A stretch of 64,000 bases of DNA from Winslowiella toletana (lineage in GTDB: Bacteria; Pseudomonadota; Gammaproteobacteria; Enterobacterales; Enterobacteriaceae): positions 2,046,001-2,110,000 of the forward strand of contig NZ_JAGGMQ010000001.1 of the NCBI RefSeq assembly GCF_017875465.1, given 5' to 3'. The notes beneath the pieces are model-generated. The model was not told the origin of the DNA, did no database searches, and saw only the letters and a program-made list of their open reading frames with translations. The position numbers were made by a program, and so were the translations under genes. Shown piece after piece: positions 51,895 to 61,142 of the stretch (its first letter is position 1; every line of letters begins with the position of its first letter).

Positions 51895-54431
51895 ATTACT
51901 TCTCCATCACGCTTCGGCAGCGTTTTGACGCGTTTAGTCCACGCGCCGGTCAGGCGGGTGTGCTCATCGGTAAAGGATTGCGAAAGATCTGTGCGAAACA
52001 GATTGGCATTGCTGAAGTTAGCGCCTGCCAGCTGCGTTTTTTGCAGCAGCGCGCCCATCAGATTGGCGTCGGTAAAATTGGTCTGACGGAAATCAGTGCG
52101 TACAAACATGCTGCCAACCAGGTTAGCACGCGTGAAGTCACTGCCCTGACATTGCGCCTCACTCAGATCGCTGTTCTCCAGCTTCGCCAGGGTGAATTTC
52201 GCCCCGCTCAGCACCGTCTGACGCAGGTTGCTCTGTTTTAGCGTCGCCTGGCTAAAGTCCGCCCCGGCCAGCGTGGTATCCGAGGCTGCGGCGCAGGTAG
52301 TCAGCGTTGCGCCGTCAAACTTCGCCGCTTCCAGCTGGCTATCGACCCACGAACAGCTTTCCAGCTGCGCGCCGCTGAAAATAGCGGCTTCAAGGATGCA
52401 TTTAATAAAGGTGGTTTTATTTAGCTGCGCCCGGGTGAAGTCCGGCTGCGGCAACGTCAGATCCATAAATACACAGCTTTCCAGTCGCGCCTGATGGAAG
52501 CGACAGCGGGTAAACCAGCTATTACGCAGCAACAGGCTATCCAGCGTGGCGCCGTCAAAGGCGCAGTTATCAAACAGCGCTTCATCCAGTTGTGTTTCTT
52601 TAAACTGCGCATTGCTAAAGTCGCTATGCAGACACTGCGCCAGCGCCAGACTGGCACCGCTAAAGTTGCAGTCGCGCAGCGAGGTTTCCTGCAGCTCTGC
52701 GCGCGCCAGCATCGCTTCGGTAAAGTCCGCGCCGTCGAGCTGGCAGTGGCTAAGATCGGCGCACTCCAGCAGGGTTTTATTAAAACGCGCGCCGCGCAGA
52801 TCCATCCCAGAGAAATCAACACCGGTCAGATCCATACCGCTGAAATCGCCGCCCTGCGCCAGCGTGCGCTCCGCGCGCTGACGGATAATCAGTGCAATAT
52901 CACCTTTCAGGCGTACCGCCGGCGGCTGATTCTGCACTGACATCAGGTACATCTTGTGCAGCGACTCGCGGCTTTGCTCCAGTTTCTTCTCGCTAAAATG
53001 TTCTTTGTTGCTGTGCAACATCTCCTGCATACGGTGCATGGATTCCGGTCCGCGCGGCAGGTTGCTCTGATCGCTATGTTGCGGGAACCGCGCTTCCATC
53101 TCTTTTTTGCGTTCCTCGGCCTGCGCCTTCATCTCTTCGGCCTGGCACTCCATCTTCTCGATAAATTCCGGCAGCTCATCGAGTCTGGGGATTTCCGGCT
53201 CGTCAAAATCGGCCAGCAGATCGCTGATATCGCCGCCCTGCGCTTCAAGCCGCGCGCGGTGCTGCTCACGCATCTGGCTGGCCCGGTTTTTCAGGTTATC
53301 GCGCATCGGACTTTGTGATTCCTGCACTTCGCTGTCAATCCACGGCCCGATAGTCTCTTCCGGAATCAGATCTTTTTCGCGGAAAGCGAACAGCGCGCCC
53401 TTCTCTTTATCAAGGCGCTGCGTGAGGACTTTGCGATAGTGATTATGCGAACGCGTCGCGCCGGTTTTTTCCAGCGCGGGCATCAGATGTAATACATCCG
53501 CGGCATCATCTTCATTGATGCGGGTATTACCCTGCCAGATCAGCAGCATCTGTTCCAGATGGGGGAAGAACCACACCGTGGTGGCACGCAGTGGGATCTC
53601 TTCAAACAGGGTTTCATCCGCGCGCTGGCGATTGATAAAACAGCGCGCCTGCCAGGGTGGCAATGTTCCCTGTTGCAGCGGTTTTTGCGGATGCATATTC
53701 CAGATCGACCACGGCGCCAGCGGCGGTAAGCTGTCGCGCTCATCCCACCACTGATCCGGGCTGGCGGCGTTAAATACCCGCCAGTCGATATCGCGCGCAA
53801 AGCCGGGAAAGTCATTCTGCAGCCAGCTGGCGTCGTACTGTTTTCCCATGCGGCTCATACGGCGTGGCCACTGGATATCCAGCGGGCCAAAGCTGACCGG
53901 TTCCGGCTTCTGTCCGGGAGAAGAGATACGCGCATTTAACGCTTCGATATTGGGCAGACGGCGATATTCAACGCCATCCTGCATTTCATTCACCGCGCCG
54001 ATACCGTGCGGATTATCGGCATAGCCTTCGCCACCAAAAGCGCGGCTCCAGTCGAGGCGCATCTGCTCAAAGCTACGCGGCGGGGTTGGTCTGGATCCTG
54101 ACCAGAAGCGGTCGCCGGAGACGGCCAGCGTTTTGGTCAGATTTTCAATTTCAATCCGCACCGCGCAGGCGGTTTTATCCTGCTGATGATGGCTGTAAGC
54201 AAAACCGGTGGCGAGGAATTCGGCGCGCGCTTTCGGCATCGCCATATCCAGCACGCCGCCGCTGGCCTGCAACTCATCGCCCGCCAGTTGCCACAACTCC
54301 ATTTCCGGACGTAGCTGAGGATTTTTACCCATATCGGCAAGCGCCATCACGGAGACACCGAGGTGGTTTTTTCCCTGTAAGCGAAATGGGCGGTGGAGTA
54401 CGCTAAGGCGCAGCGGTTTAATAACTTTCAT
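51891..54431 (-). CDS. DUF2169-pentapeptide repeat fusion protein (T6SS adaptor)
   Basis: 846 residues. N-terminal DUF2169 domain (about 1-310; FRLQGKNHLGVSVMALADMG, SFEQMRLDWSRAFGGEGYAD, WPRRMSRMGKQYDASWLQND), a charged coiled-coil linker (about 370-480; MECQAEEMKAQAEERKKEME), then a pentapeptide-repeat beta-helix (about 530-835; GVDFSGMDLRGARFNKTLLE). DUF2169 proteins act as adaptors for PAAR or PAAR-like effectors in other T6SSs. It is first of a coupled run with the pentapeptide, DUF3540 and DUF4150 genes. Confidence 0.9.
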   Translation of the reverse strand: MKVIKPLRLSVLHRPFRLQGKNHLGVSVMALADMGKNPQLRPEMELWQLAGDELQASGGVLDMAMPKARAEFLATGFAYSHHQQDKTACAVRIEIENLTKTLAVSGDRFWSGSRPTPPRSFEQMRLDWSRAFGGEGYADNPHGIGAVNEMQDGVEYRRLPNIEALNARISSPGQKPEPVSFGPLDIQWPRRMSRMGKQYDASWLQNDFPGFARDIDWRVFNAASPDQWWDERDSLPPLAPWSIWNMHPQKPLQQGTLPPWQARCFINRQRADETLFEEIPLRATTVWFFPHLEQMLLIWQGNTRINEDDAADVLHLMPALEKTGATRSHNHYRKVLTQRLDKEKGALFAFREKDLIPEETIGPWIDSEVQESQSPMRDNLKNRASQMREQHRARLEAQGGDISDLLADFDEPEIPRLDELPEFIEKMECQAEEMKAQAEERKKEMEARFPQHSDQSNLPRGPESMHRMQEMLHSNKEHFSEKKLEQSRESLHKMYLMSVQNQPPAVRLKGDIALIIRQRAERTLAQGGDFSGMDLTGVDFSGMDLRGARFNKTLLECADLSHCQLDGADFTEAMLARAELQETSLRDCNFSGASLALAQCLHSDFSNAQFKETQLDEALFDNCAFDGATLDSLLLRNSWFTRCRFHQARLESCVFMDLTLPQPDFTRAQLNKTTFIKCILEAAIFSGAQLESCSWVDSQLEAAKFDGATLTTCAAASDTTLAGADFSQATLKQSNLRQTVLSGAKFTLAKLENSDLSEAQCQGSDFTRANLVGSMFVRTDFRQTNFTDANLMGALLQKTQLAGANFSNANLFRTDLSQSFTDEHTRLTGAWTKRVKTLPKRDGEVI

Positions 54432-54491
54432 CAGTCACATCCCTGGTGGAGAAATACAATAAGAGACCAATAACGGTCGTCTTACCTTAAG

Positions 54492-54890
54492 TTAACGGCT
54501 GTCGCTGAGTGGGGCGGGAACCGGACGCTCGCTTTCGTCTTTTACGAAAATAATCTCTTCCCGGCTGTCTCCCATCTTACCCAAATAAACCGTATCCTTT
54601 GCATAACTTCCCAGCGCCAGCCGGGCGGCTCTCTCCATATAGCTGTCAATTATCCAGGCACTGTTATCAGTTTTGTTTTCCACTTGAAGTTTAAGATCGA
54701 GAACAAATTGCCCTTCGAGACGTAGATCGGTGGATTTCATCGACAGGATGACGATCAGGATATCGGTGCCACTTGTTTCCAGATGTTTAAGTCGCGATTT
54801 TCTTGCTTTAGATTTTTTGTTAACTCGCACAGAAAGGACAAACATAATTGTTATCAGGACAACACCAAGGATGATTTCATATAAAGACAT
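54492..54890 (-). CDS. Small membrane-anchored protein, T6SS-island paralogue A
   Basis: 132 residues; family not recognised. One N-terminal TM (IILGVVLITIMFVLSVRV), a basic stretch (NKKSKARKSRLKH), then a soluble domain with ILIVILSMKSTDLRLEGQFV, LDLKLQVENK and a C-terminal EEIIFVKDESERPVPAP. It has the same plan and closing motif (FVxDxSxRPVPA) as the protein at 56931 and a looser likeness to the broken gene at 56378. It lies in AT-rich DNA between vgrG and the DUF2169 module. The gap 54891-55063 has no gene. Confidence 0.7.
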   Translation of the reverse strand: MSLYEIILGVVLITIMFVLSVRVNKKSKARKSRLKHLETSGTDILIVILSMKSTDLRLEGQFVLDLKLQVENKTDNSAWIIDSYMERAARLALGSYAKDTVYLGKMGDSREEIIFVKDESERPVPAPLSDSR

Positions 54891-55063
54891 AAAGAGGCCT
54901 TAAAAAATTAAAATTTTATTAATTACGAGCTACCAGGTGCTTAGAATTTTAATTAATAAAATTTAATAACATGGCATTTATTAACAATGCTTTCTAGCTT
55001 ATCCTGCAAAGAGATAGCTTCAATGATTTATCAGTCAGAGCCCTCATAGAGACTTGACGAAAC

Positions 55064-56329
55064 CTAAAATAAAAAACTTCCCTTCTCAATTTGGTTCCAT
55101 TTAAAATTGTACCGATAAATCGTCTTGCCTGTAGCCTCTTCAATTGCGAATAGATAACCTTTATAACTCAATATAATTTGTTGTTTTTCATTTCTTCCAT
55201 AAACGCGCAGAACGTTTCGAGACATTTCATAATCATTATTATCATTATCACCAGACATATCTTTCTGCCAGATTATTTCACTCTGTGTAAGATCCACTTT
55301 GGCAAGCTGATAATCGATATCGTCAAGCCTATTTTTAAATATCACTAACGGCTTTTGATCTTCGGTCATATCAACAATATTCACGTCTAACATTTGCGGG
55401 AATTTATGTTTTAATTGCAGAGTAACTTGCTGAGTTAACTTAGAAACGTTACCTCGTTTAAAAAAGTCCTTATCAAATTTTTTTCGGTAATCTGGATTTT
55501 CCGTCGTTGTTTTTGTTTTTTCATCGATATGATAGTATTTATCATCAGCTCCGTGCATATACCACTCGGTAGGACTCACCAGTAAATAGTCTGAATATTG
55601 ATAACTAAAATGGCCTTTTAGCAACGGATACGTATTTTCAAATTCTTTTTCTGTTTGCTTAACTTTACCCGTTTCATAATCCAATAAGTAAATTTTTCTG
55701 TCGTCCCGGTTTACCATTAATACATCATTGTTTAACTTTCCAACAAGATACTCGAACCGTTCTAAAGGTTTACTCCATTTAAACTGGCCGCTACGGCTAT
55801 CAATGGCGACAACAAGATCAGTTGTACTGACAGATGTGATTCCGCGACTTACACCCTCAACTACTTTTTTCTCGATCTGCTGAACGAAAATTTGTGATTG
55901 CTGATCCAGAAACCAAACACTATGGAAGTATGACGGATCAATCGTAACCGTCCTGCCAACCGCAAAAAAGATTACCATGATAAATGGAAAAACGATTAAA
56001 GCGTAAAAAAAATTAATAATCGCGATATATACTCTTTTTTTAACTAAAAGCAGAAATGTAGATATAATTAAAAGCCCTATATTAATAATAAGGAACCAAT
56101 CATGCCAACCCCAACCATTTAGCCAATAAACGCGCCCCAGGCGTGTTGAAAAAATCAAAGCTAACAAAACAAAAAATAGCGCCACTTTAATTATTGCAGA
56201 AAACTTTCTTTTCTTATTAAGAAAGATCAACATTAAAACCACATTCAAAGCCAATAAAAAAATAACAAAATTTGTCACTAACTGGCTATCATTTTGCAAG
56301 CGAACAAATATTTGACTTATAAAGTCCAT
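55064..56329 (-). CDS. Polytopic membrane protein with PQQ-like beta-propeller part
   Basis: 421 residues from 56329 (MDFISQIFVRLQNDSQLVTN); AGGAG lies 9 nt upstream, whereas the ATG at 56338 abuts it. About five membrane segments in residues 15-140 (FVIFLLALNVVLMLIFLN; YIAIINFFYALIVFPFIMVI), then a soluble part with PQQ-like repeats (LVVAIDSRSGQFKWSKPLER; IYLLDYETGKVKQTEK; LFAIEEATGKTIYRY). Family not recognised. AT-rich, in the group of small membrane proteins next to vgrG; a role in T6SS immunity or regulation is possible but unproved. Confidence 0.7.
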   Translation of the reverse strand: MDFISQIFVRLQNDSQLVTNFVIFLLALNVVLMLIFLNKKRKFSAIIKVALFFVLLALIFSTRLGRVYWLNGWGWHDWFLIINIGLLIISTFLLLVKKRVYIAIINFFYALIVFPFIMVIFFAVGRTVTIDPSYFHSVWFLDQQSQIFVQQIEKKVVEGVSRGITSVSTTDLVVAIDSRSGQFKWSKPLERFEYLVGKLNNDVLMVNRDDRKIYLLDYETGKVKQTEKEFENTYPLLKGHFSYQYSDYLLVSPTEWYMHGADDKYYHIDEKTKTTTENPDYRKKFDKDFFKRGNVSKLTQQVTLQLKHKFPQMLDVNIVDMTEDQKPLVIFKNRLDDIDYQLAKVDLTQSEIIWQKDMSGDNDNNDYEMSRNVLRVYGRNEKQQIILSYKGYLFAIEEATGKTIYRYNFKWNQIEKGSFLF

Positions 56330-56377
56330 TTTTACCATCTCCTGGTTGAGTGCCTAGTATTATCTAATTATGATAAT

Positions 56378-56752
56378 TTAATCATTTTTCTGAATCGTAG
56401 ACCCCATCACGACAATTTCTGCAGTTTCGCTTTCCTTATATCGGATAACGATATTATGTCCAGTATTAAACGCGCCAGTATGAAAAACCTTAGCCATAAC
56501 ATATTTTTTGGTTGTAACTTTTTCATTTTCAGCATAAAATTCAAAGGTTAATTGCAACGAAATCAATCCCTCCGCGTCTTGATTATTATGCTGTATCGCC
56601 ATCGTAATGAGTGCCATCGCCTTTTTACCGTTTGTTTTTATGTCTTCATCTCTCGATTAATAAACGATAGCGTTACTAACTACAATCAAGAAAATGGCTA
56701 TCTCCACGGAGGTAACAATAAGACTCCACATTGCAAAACTTGCCATTTTCAT
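56378..56752 (-). pseudogene. Third small membrane protein paralogue, split by an in-frame stop
   Basis: Reading from an ATG at 56752 gives an N-terminal TM (MWSLIVTSVEIAIFLIVVSN), then TAA at codon 32 (56659-56657). The same frame continues open to 56378 with SRDEDIKTNGKKAMALITMA, LQLTFEFYAENEKVTTKKYV and IVIRYKESETAEIVVMGS. The layout (TM, polar linker, beta-rich domain) parallels the neighbours at 54492 and 56931. One nonsense change or a sequencing error separates the halves; the 79-residue C-terminal part could restart at 56617. Confidence 0.6.
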
Positions 56753-56930
56753 ATGCTTATATAGAAATGGTCAGTCAGATAATAAATTAACGAAATCCAG
56801 AAGCACTATCGTACATTACAGTAAGACTTATGGCCTGATAACAAAATAATTTTCGATCTGCATAAAATATTTTTAGAGCCTCTTATTTTCAGAATGGGGC
56901 ATTGCTTCCGCTGCCCCATTCTAATCCTGC

Positions 56931-57317
56931 CTAAGGTTTTGCAGGAACAGGTCTGCCACTTGCATCCCGGACAAACATTATATCCTCTTTATTCTTACCC
57001 AGTTTTGCCTCATAAACATTACCAACCTGGTAAGCATCCATCGCAATCAGCATCGCTGTTTCATTATGTTTTTCGATCAACCAACTTTCGTTTTTCTCTT
57101 TATCTTCAGCTTTCAATTTCATTTCTATTACAGGATTTTGATTGATAAATAAACCGGTCTGTTTCATAGAAAGAATAGTAATATTTATACCTACTCCACT
57201 TTGCATTATTTTTTTCTCTCGATTTTGACCTGATTTTATCATTTTATCTACAAACAGGCTTATAATCAAAATCACAATAACTGTAATAGCACCACCAATA
57301 ACATCATTAACTGACAT
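56931..57317 (-). CDS. Small membrane-anchored protein, T6SS-island paralogue B
   Basis: 128 residues; family not recognised. N-terminal TM (GGAITVIVILIISLFVDKMI), basic linker, then a soluble domain with GINITILSMKQTGLFINQNP, VIEMKLKAEDKEKNESWLIE and a closing EDIMFVRDASGRPVPAKP. Clear paralogue of the 54492 protein (ILSMKxT and FVxDxSxRPVPA). Its start is 12 bp after the vgrG stop, so it may be co-transcribed with vgrG, in the position usual for an effector, immunity or adaptor gene. The gap 56753-56930 has no gene. Confidence 0.72.
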   Translation of the reverse strand: MSVNDVIGGAITVIVILIISLFVDKMIKSGQNREKKIMQSGVGINITILSMKQTGLFINQNPVIEMKLKAEDKEKNESWLIEKHNETAMLIAMDAYQVGNVYEAKLGKNKEDIMFVRDASGRPVPAKP

Positions 57318-57329
57318 AAAAACCTCTAA

Positions 57330-59600
57330 TTATGAAATCATATGCAAAGCAAAAAGCGCTGTTCTTATACCACCACTATCTACCCTTGCAACTTCAGCCC
57401 TGGTAGCATTAACTTTAGTTCGACCGAATGTAATAACCTTATTAGAAACATCAACCCCAGTCCAGGCATAGCTTATAGCTTTTAAGGCAACACTTGATCC
57501 GTATGAAAAAGAGTATGCCCCTTTTATAATGTCATAGGCAGTCTGAGCAAAGCTGGTTTTCTCAACATCATTTCTCTCAAATATCGGCGAGTCAATAAAC
57601 ACCTTAGTCCCACTCTTGATGGTTATCTGTTGCGGAGATTGTATTGTTATCTGACCCGTAGTGTTTTGACTCCATTCTCCATCGATTTTTACCGCCACAT
57701 TCCCGGTAATGGTTTGATTCTGGCCGCCCGTACTAATAGTGAGCTTATGGCCTTTATCGATGGTTTCATCCCTTGAACCTTCCACATGAACCGTTTCATT
57801 ACCGGTGGTCGAACTGATTCGATTACCCTTCAATGCGATCTCTTGATCGCCTGTGATATCACTTTTATCACCACCACTCACAATCTCCAGTTCGCGACCG
57901 TTGGTGATTTTAGTTTTTTCACTGTTGTTAAAGAGCTTAGTTTCTTCCTGATCGACAGTCGTCGTCCGTTTAGCACGATAATAAAAGGTGCCATCACCCG
58001 TCACATCATGCTTCTGTTCTTTACCAATAGTAGTGGTGCGATTGCCATCAATATCCACCGTTTTATCATTTTCCACCGAGATTTTCATATCTTTCTCGGA
58101 GTGCATGGCGATCATCTCGCTGCCAGGTTTATCCTCAAAATAGAGGTGACTGGAGTTATCGATATGCCCATCTTTACTGCGCGTCATAAAGCCCATCTGG
58201 GTTGCAGCGGCAGGCAGCGCCCATGGCGGCATACTGGCTTCGTTATAAACACGCCCGGTAATAATCGGCCGATCCGGATCGCCGTTAATAAAGTCGATTA
58301 CCACCTCATCGCCGACACGCGGGATCTGCATACCGCCAAAGCCCTGTCCCGCCCAGGCGCTGGAGACGCGTACCCAGCAGGAGCTGGTATCGTCGCCTTT
58401 TGCATGACGATCCCAGTGGAATTTAACCTTCACCCGGCCATAACGGTCAGTCCAGATCGATTCACCTTCTGGTCCCACCACCCGCGCGGTCTGCGGACCA
58501 TGCGTACGCGGCCATTCGGTGCGCTGCGCCGAGCGGAAGGTGATATCCGCCGGGATCACCACAAAGTTGATTTTATGCTTGCTGCCGTCGCCACTGCCGC
58601 TGGCATAGGTGTTTTCTTCAAGGGTATAAGCCGCGCTGACTACCAGATAGTCGCCGCTGTCGCTGGCATACGGCGGCTGACCGAGGGTAAAGGTATGGCC
58701 CGGCACAATCCCCAGCGCGGTGCCGGTGGCGTCGATACGCTGATGCTCGGCCTGCCACTCTTCCTGACGGATACGGGCGTAGAATTCACCGTGACTGTGA
58801 TCGACAAAGCGTCCCGGCCACTCGTAGTAATCAATCTGACCCGGCGACGGTGACGCCGGGTTCTGCCGTGCCTGGAACAGCCAGGCGTTCGGCTTACGGA
58901 AGTCGTAATCGTCGATGCTGTAAATACCCGGCGTGACGCGTTCGCTGATCGCCCACTGCCCAATCCCTTCTTCACTGGTGCTGCCACCGGACTCGCTGAC
59001 GTGATACGGGATCACTTCATAGCCGCTGTACGGCTGATGCGCGCCCGCGGAATCCATCAGCACCAGCGTGTGTTTATCCGCTTCATGGTTGAAGAAGAAG
59101 TAGATCCCCTCCAGCTCCATCAGACGCGAAATAAAGCTGTAGCTGTTCTCCTGATACTGCACGCAGTATTCCCAGCTGCGGTACTCGCCAGTCAGCTTAT
59201 CTTCGACATGCACGCCGTATTCATTCAGTACCGTTTTAATAATATCCGGCACCCGCTGGTTCTGGAAAATGCGCTGATTGCGGTCGCGCAGCATCGGCCA
59301 CAGATCCGACTCCATATGCAGGGTATATACCGCGTAACGCGTTCCGTTAAGTTCAGTACTCTGCACATTTACCGAGGTGATTTTGCCGTTAAGATAGCGC
59401 GGCGCCGCCGTCACACCCTGAGTCGGGATGGTGATAGTGATCGGCTGCCCCAGCATCGACTTGCGATCGAGGCGTGCATCGGTACTTAACAGGCTGACAT
59501 CCAGCGCAAAGGAACGTGACACCACTTCCATCCCGGAAAGTTTCCAGAACATCAGTGTGCCGTCACCCGCAGGGGTGGTTACGGTAATACGGTCAAACAT
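57330..59600 (-). CDS. vgrG: T6SS spike protein VgrG (main-cluster copy)
   Basis: 756 residues from 59600 (MFDRITVTTPAGDGTLMFWK). gp27/gp5-like core nearly the same as the other VgrG through GFMTRSKDG, then a different, longer beta-prism rich in T/G repeats (MKISVENDKTVDIDGNRTTT; GQNQTITGNVAVKIDGEWSQ; ITIKSGTKVFIDSPIFE). It ends with an extension of about 85 residues (QTAYDIIKGAYSFSYGSSVA; GGIRTALFALHMIS). The end could bind a partner encoded just downstream. Preceded by the kinase gene across 61 bp holding an imperfect GC hairpin (59621-59647). Confidence 0.95.
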   Translation of the reverse strand: MFDRITVTTPAGDGTLMFWKLSGMEVVSRSFALDVSLLSTDARLDRKSMLGQPITITIPTQGVTAAPRYLNGKITSVNVQSTELNGTRYAVYTLHMESDLWPMLRDRNQRIFQNQRVPDIIKTVLNEYGVHVEDKLTGEYRSWEYCVQYQENSYSFISRLMELEGIYFFFNHEADKHTLVLMDSAGAHQPYSGYEVIPYHVSESGGSTSEEGIGQWAISERVTPGIYSIDDYDFRKPNAWLFQARQNPASPSPGQIDYYEWPGRFVDHSHGEFYARIRQEEWQAEHQRIDATGTALGIVPGHTFTLGQPPYASDSGDYLVVSAAYTLEENTYASGSGDGSKHKINFVVIPADITFRSAQRTEWPRTHGPQTARVVGPEGESIWTDRYGRVKVKFHWDRHAKGDDTSSCWVRVSSAWAGQGFGGMQIPRVGDEVVIDFINGDPDRPIITGRVYNEASMPPWALPAAATQMGFMTRSKDGHIDNSSHLYFEDKPGSEMIAMHSEKDMKISVENDKTVDIDGNRTTTIGKEQKHDVTGDGTFYYRAKRTTTVDQEETKLFNNSEKTKITNGRELEIVSGGDKSDITGDQEIALKGNRISSTTGNETVHVEGSRDETIDKGHKLTISTGGQNQTITGNVAVKIDGEWSQNTTGQITIQSPQQITIKSGTKVFIDSPIFERNDVEKTSFAQTAYDIIKGAYSFSYGSSVALKAISYAWTGVDVSNKVITFGRTKVNATRAEVARVDSGGIRTALFALHMIS

Positions 59601-59661
59601 AGAGAGCCTCTTAAAGCGGGCCGCAAACGCCAGTACGGCGTCTGCGGGGAAGTGCGTGGGA

Positions 59662-61113
59662 TTACTGCGGGTTGATGATCCAGACCCCTTCGTCGCCGAC
59701 AGTAATTTTTTGCTGACGCTGCTGGCCATTGTTAGTAATAACAATCTGATACTCGCCAGGCGGCAGTTGCAGGCTGGCAAAACCATTAACCGATGGTACG
59801 ACCGCCTGCTCCTGACCATTCAACGTCAGCTCGTCACCCTGACGCAGTTTGAGGTACACCTGCGCAACAGGTTCCGGCGGTGGCGGCGGCGCTACCGGCT
59901 GCTGTGCGGCAGCAGGTGTTTCGCTGGCCGCCGGCGCGCTGTCTGCCGCAGGCGTACTTTGCGGCGCGCTCTGTTGCGTTGCCGCTGGCGCATTGCTGGC
60001 GCTGGAGGCCGGCTCATCACTGCCGCCGCTCACCACCAGCGCGCCGATGCCAATCCCTACCAGCACCCCGGCCGCCACCAGCGCAGGCAGCAGCCAGCGT
60101 CGCGCGGTCGCCGGTTTGGCGGCTTCAGGTTCGGCCTCTTCTTCGCTTTTCACCGGCACCAGCATGGTGCCCGGCCCGCCAGGACGCGCCAGCAGCGATT
60201 CGTTAATATCCGCATCCGTCAGCTGCAACAGTCCGGCCAGCTGGTCCATATCCTGCGGACGATCGGCCGGATAGAGCGACAGCATCTTGTCGATAGCCTG
60301 CAACAGCGCCAGCGAGTAACCCGCCGGTCGACGCTGCGTCAGCGGCACATAGCTGTCTTCGATACTGCGCACCACGCTGACCGCTGGCGGCGCGCCGGTA
60401 ATCAGCGTATGCAGCACCGCGCCCAGCGCATAGATATCGGTCCAGGCACCCTGCTCGTTTTCGTCGCCGTCGCTGTACTGCTCGATCGGCGCAAAACCCG
60501 GCTTCAGCATGGTTTCGGTTTCATCGGACATATTGCCAATCGCTTTACGCGCTGAACCAAAATCAAGCAGCACCGGCCGCATATTGGCCTGGATCTGAAT
60601 GTTATCCAGCGAGATATCGCGATGCAGATAGCCTTCGTTATGGATCAGGCGGATCGCGCCAATCAGCGGCGGCAGCAGATCGCCACGAATAAAGGCTTCG
60701 CTAATCGATTCCGGGCGCTCAGCGGCCATGGTGGAAAGCGTGGTGCCGCTGTAAAACTGGGTACACATATAGGCCGTGTCGTTCTGCACCCAAAAGCGCA
60801 GCACATGCAGCATATTCGGGTGATTAAAACGCGCCAGCAGCCGTGCTTCCTGAATAAAACTATTCAGTCCGGCGTGAAACGTTTTACTGAATCGCTCACT
60901 GCGCAGCACCAGGTTAAGGTCTTCGCTGCGCACCGCCAGCGACGAAGGCATAAACTCCTTGATAGCAATCGTGCGCTCTAACTGGTGATCCCAGGCGCGG
61001 TAGACAATACCAAAGCCGCCACCACCGATGACCTCTTTGATTTCAAACTCGTTAAAGCGATAGCCCACCGGCAAGGCGTTGGGCAGTGATTTTTTGTTAT
61101 CCATTTCCGACAT
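59662..61113 (-). CDS. T6SS-associated Ser/Thr protein kinase with PEGA-like domain (PpkA/StkA-type)
   Basis: 483 residues from 61113 (MSEMDNKKSLPNALPVGYRF) with GAGAGAG upstream. An upstream ATG at 61146 overlapping the clpV stop would add 11. Kinase domain 20-290: glycine loop GGGGFGIVYRA, Lys52 in AIKEF, HRDISLDN (164-171), DFGSAR (184-189). One TM (about 341-363), an Ala/Pro linker, and a C-terminal PEGA-like domain (LTLNGQEQAVVPSVNGFASL; LPPGEYQIVITNNG). In Pseudomonas PpkA phosphorylates Fha to activate T6SS. No Fha or phosphatase gene is in the window. Confidence 0.9.
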   Translation of the reverse strand: MSEMDNKKSLPNALPVGYRFNEFEIKEVIGGGGFGIVYRAWDHQLERTIAIKEFMPSSLAVRSEDLNLVLRSERFSKTFHAGLNSFIQEARLLARFNHPNMLHVLRFWVQNDTAYMCTQFYSGTTLSTMAAERPESISEAFIRGDLLPPLIGAIRLIHNEGYLHRDISLDNIQIQANMRPVLLDFGSARKAIGNMSDETETMLKPGFAPIEQYSDGDENEQGAWTDIYALGAVLHTLITGAPPAVSVVRSIEDSYVPLTQRRPAGYSLALLQAIDKMLSLYPADRPQDMDQLAGLLQLTDADINESLLARPGGPGTMLVPVKSEEEAEPEAAKPATARRWLLPALVAAGVLVGIGIGALVVSGGSDEPASSASNAPAATQQSAPQSTPAADSAPAASETPAAAQQPVAPPPPPEPVAQVYLKLRQGDELTLNGQEQAVVPSVNGFASLQLPPGEYQIVITNNGQQRQQKITVGDEGVWIINPQ

Positions 61114-61142
61114 AGTAGACAACTCTCTCGTGACTGACGGCA

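Noticed and set aside
59621..59647. Imperfect GC hairpin between vgrG and the kinase gene as a terminator
   Set aside because: No U-run follows on the minus strand; more likely an mRNA-processing or stability hairpin.
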